From assembly GCA_054601695.1 (NCBI GenBank), contig BAAHQB010000006.1, positions 1,488,001 through 1,552,000 of the forward strand: 64,000 nt of DNA. Reading direction: 5' to 3'. Of the stretch, positions 61,537 through 64,000 are shown piece after piece. Origin of the DNA: Amorphochlora amoebiformis. Its lineage: Eukaryota > Cercozoa > Chlorarachniophyceae. The first letter of the stretch is position 1. Every line of letters starts with the position of its first letter. The translations under genes were made by a program, and so were the position numbers. Below the pieces are notes generated by a model, which saw only the letters and a list, made by a program, of their open reading frames with translations, was not told the origin of the DNA and searched no databases.

Positions 61537-61869
61537 ATATATACGTAATATATATGTCTATATACTATTCATATACAAGCATATTAACACATTTATGATA
61601 GGTTCGGAAGGTTCTTCGAGAGGAAGATATTGAAGACAAGCTAAGCAAAAAGACTAAGGAGGGTTCCAACGTTCAGGTTGACATATCTATCAAGATGTAA
61701 ATATGTTTAATATACCATAACACTAAAACGTGATATGTGTATGTTATAATTGCCTACGTGTATTATCATCCTTTCATTAATATAAATTGTATCATTGTCC
61801 CTTATATTAGTATAAATATATACATGTGTACATGATGTATTTATGTATACATTGTATTTACAAAGATAT

Positions 61870-61901
<32 letters not shown>

Positions 61902-62019
61902 CATCATCATCATCCCTTTCATTCATATACATACATATAATATATATAAATATGTATATATATATACATATATATATATATATGTACATATATACATATA
62001 ATATATGTGTGTATGTACG

Positions 62020-62058
<39 letters not shown>

Positions 62059-62290
62059 ATGTATATATATATATATATATATAATATATGTATATATACA
62101 TATATATATATATTTATATATATATGTAATATCATCAGTATTGTGTGTGTATGTTTGTGTGTATATATGTATGTGTGTGTTTACAATTATTCTCACAAAT
62201 AATAAATTACTTCAGCCCTCAGAACGGAAGTCATCAACATCAAAGAAAGGCAAGACTCTCCCTAAAAGCAGGAGAAAGGTCAAGAATTAA
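57329..62290 (+). CDS. NADAR (YbiA/DUF1768) domain protein, putative N-glycosidase
   Basis: NADAR-family enzymes hydrolyse N-glycosidic bonds. Members act on unstable riboflavin-pathway intermediates, and others remove ADP-ribose from guanine bases. Exons: 57329-57416, 57761-57826, 57967-58034, 59281-59339, 59604-59659, 60336-60408, 60874-60931, 61602-61676, 62216-62290. All phases agree; 205 residues. Domain marks in order are [20 protein letters not shown] (15-34), [18 protein letters not shown] (35-52), [53 protein letters not shown] and [15 protein letters not shown]. These match the family end to end, including the conserved Glu and Trp positions. The last about 25 residues are Ser/Lys/Arg-rich and could act as a nuclear localisation tail, which is inferred. 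Two ATGs in tandem open the frame; I took the first. Which substrate it uses cannot be told from sequence. Confidence 0.94.
58610..59097. repeat. Direct duplication of a roughly 90-bp segment in a NADAR-gene intron
   Basis: The segment ending TAGTAAAAATCATGTGTATGT, TACATGTGGTAAA and ATAAATAGATTATAATATAA occurs at 58610-58699 and 59001-59097, almost unchanged. The two copies flank TA and TTA microsatellite in the intron between exons 57967-58034 and 59281-59339. Confidence 0.9.
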
Positions 62291-62654
62291 ATACTGTAAG
62301 TGTATCATAGTATCTTGTGAGGCTCTGGATCATGGGGTTTCATTCAATAGTATCTAGGTATAGGGGCTAGTTAACTAGTTATAACCACGTCTAAGGTCGT
62401 CGCCGTTCAGTTACTAGAGTTATAGCTTTCAGTTACTACTAGATTAGTGCTTTAACGGATATCCGACATGAGTCCGAAGTCAAAATATCATAAAGATTTT
62501 TTAAGTATGATCATGATTCGAATCGTATCTGTACTAGTCAATCTATACTAGTTCTAGTTGTAGTAATCGCGGCTAGAATTATCGAATTATTTCTGTTAAA
62601 CAATGTTGTAGTAAAAAGTCTTTTAAAATTTTATGACTCAGATGTGTTGAATGA
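62291..62654. other. Short CTAG-rich spacer between convergent genes
   Basis: About nine CTAG tetramers occur in this interval, many as ACTAG(T/A) words. No microsatellite and no coding frame are present. Confidence 0.7.
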
Positions 62655-62847
62655 CTAGTTCATGGCTCCTGTGACCACGATCAAACAACTGCGAAGCTGC
62701 TGAGAAAGTAGTCGGGAAAGTTCTTTCAGATTTTTCTCACTTGGGATCGTCTCCTGTGCGCAGACTATCTGTGAGCACGTGGGATTGGTTTCTAAGGCTG
62801 AGATCATGGAGGGTAGAATCTTTGAGAGAGGGACTAGTGCCGATTTC
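62655..62847 (-). CDS. 3'-terminal exon of an unidentified gene (partial, continues right)
   Basis: On the - strand a splice acceptor (ACATTACAG) at 62848-62849 opens a 193-base exon that ends at TAG (62655-62657). In the longest frame it reads 63 residues beginning KSALVPLSKILPSMISALE and ending CLIVVTGAMN. The composition matches the proven exons and the frame is free of stops to the end. The upstream exon was not found in 62850-64000 and is probably beyond the window. I do not recognise the family. It converges with the NADAR gene, 364 bp apart. Confidence 0.55.
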
Positions 62848-63130
62848 CTGTAATGTTCCAACTTATATCAATGATTAACATATGTGTAATATATTATAAT
62901 GTTCGTATAATATACTTAGTCTAGTAGTATAGATAATATAATATATATATATATATATATACATATATGTATATATATGTGTGTGTGTATATATTCCTTA
63001 TAACAACATGTATTATTATATATATATATATTATGTAGGGATATAATATTGTATGACATACATATACACACACACGCGTATATACATATATGTATATATT
63101 TAAAATATATGTACATAGGTTTCTAGTATG

Positions 63131-63378
63131 CATAACATTTCACAAAGGTATTCACACTAAATATAATATACACATGATATATATTATACACATTTAGTTG
63201 TATAGCATTTCATGGAGGTACGTATAATACATACATTTGCACGTATCAAGTGTGCATAACATTTCACAAAGGTATTCACACTAAATATAATATACACATG
63301 ATATATATTATATACATTTAGTTGTATAGCATTTCATGAAGGTACGTATAAATACATACATTTGCACGTATCATCAAG
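63131..63378. repeat. 124-bp tandem duplication
   Basis: The unit beginning CATAACATTTCACAAAGGTA at 63131 is repeated from 63255 with very few differences, ending in CATTTGCACGTATCA in both copies. The surrounding region (62850-64000) is TA and GT microsatellite with no supported gene. Confidence 0.93.
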
Positions 63379-63855
63379 ATATACATATATATTTACATAT
63401 GTGCTCATCTGTATATCTATCTGTAATTAACATAACAACGTACAAATGCATATATACATATATATATATATATATATATGTATACATATATATATATGTA
63501 TATATATATGTATACATATATATATGTGTATATATATACATATATACATATGTATATCTACATATGTATATTACATATATATATATATATATATATACAT
63601 ATATTATTACATATACGTATTTATATATGTATGTTATATGTTGCGGATAAATATAATATATATATATATGAAAAGATAGAGAAACGCACATGCGAGCGCG
63701 CACACACACAGAGAGACTCATATGACGATTACGTATGCATCATAATGGACGATGCATGTGAAGAATATGTGTGCGTTCGTATAAAGTTTGATAGTAATAT
63801 GTGTGTTAATAATACGTACACACACAAACACATACGAATAGATATACATATATAC

Positions 63856-63914
<59 letters not shown>

Positions 63915-64000
63915 TGCACATAAACACACATGTACATATATATATTATATTTTAGTAGATACACATGTATACATGTACGTTTGTGTCTATAAATACGCAT

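Noticed and set aside
63131-63378. Possible CRISPR-like array
   Set aside because: Only two long, adjacent units without spacers, in eukaryotic nuclear DNA; it is a simple tandem duplication.

Overview
This is nuclear DNA of a eukaryote with intron-rich genes. The coding exons have ordinary, balanced base composition and keep their reading frame across GT-AG introns. Almost everything between exons is microsatellite, mainly (TA)n with some (GT)n, (GA)n and trinucleotide runs. Degenerate TTAGGG/CCCTAA arrays recur inside introns, which fits an organism with TTAGGG-type telomeres. A protist or alga is most likely, but I cannot name the lineage from the sequence. I rebuilt the genes by hand, joining exons by splice consensus, phase agreement across each intron, and continuity of known families. 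Most long open frames in the window are translated microsatellite and are not genes.

Layout, left to right. 1-3148: microsatellite and pyrimidine-rich DNA, including a striking compound repeat. 3149-13421 (+): CDC50/LEM3-type P4-ATPase subunit, 5' end unresolved. 13422-15636: spacer rich in CTAG. 15637-19809 (-): a His-rich + TPR + CobW/ZNG1 GTPase fusion in five exons. 19810-20220: divergent intergenic region. 20221-36929 (+): about 32 exons of a roughly 1,000-residue charged, RS-rich protein with a domain resembling plant SCI1, with one unresolved exon. 36930-37916: CTAG-rich spacer. 37917-50005 (-): a complete 12-exon ATG2 gene. 50321-50791 (+): small intronless coiled-coil protein. 51485-51937 (-): small multi-pass membrane protein. 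53088-57162 (-): complete seven-exon VPS25. 57329-62290 (+): complete nine-exon NADAR-domain protein, head to head with VPS25. 62655-62847 (-): last exon of a gene that enters from the right. 62848-64000: microsatellite and a tandem duplication.

Three genes act on membranes: the CDC50 flippase subunit, the ATG2 lipid-transfer protein of autophagy, and the ESCRT-II subunit VPS25. Their proximity is noted but there is no evidence they are co-regulated. The two most unusual genes are the His-rich/TPR/CobW fusion, which looks like a metal-handling GTPase carrying its own metal-binding and protein-docking domains, and the RS-rich SCI1-like protein with a hydrophobic N-terminus. The most unusual non-coding features are a long imperfect palindrome in an intron, CTAG-rich spacers between convergent genes, telomere-like repeats inside introns, and CACGTG clusters in two promoters.
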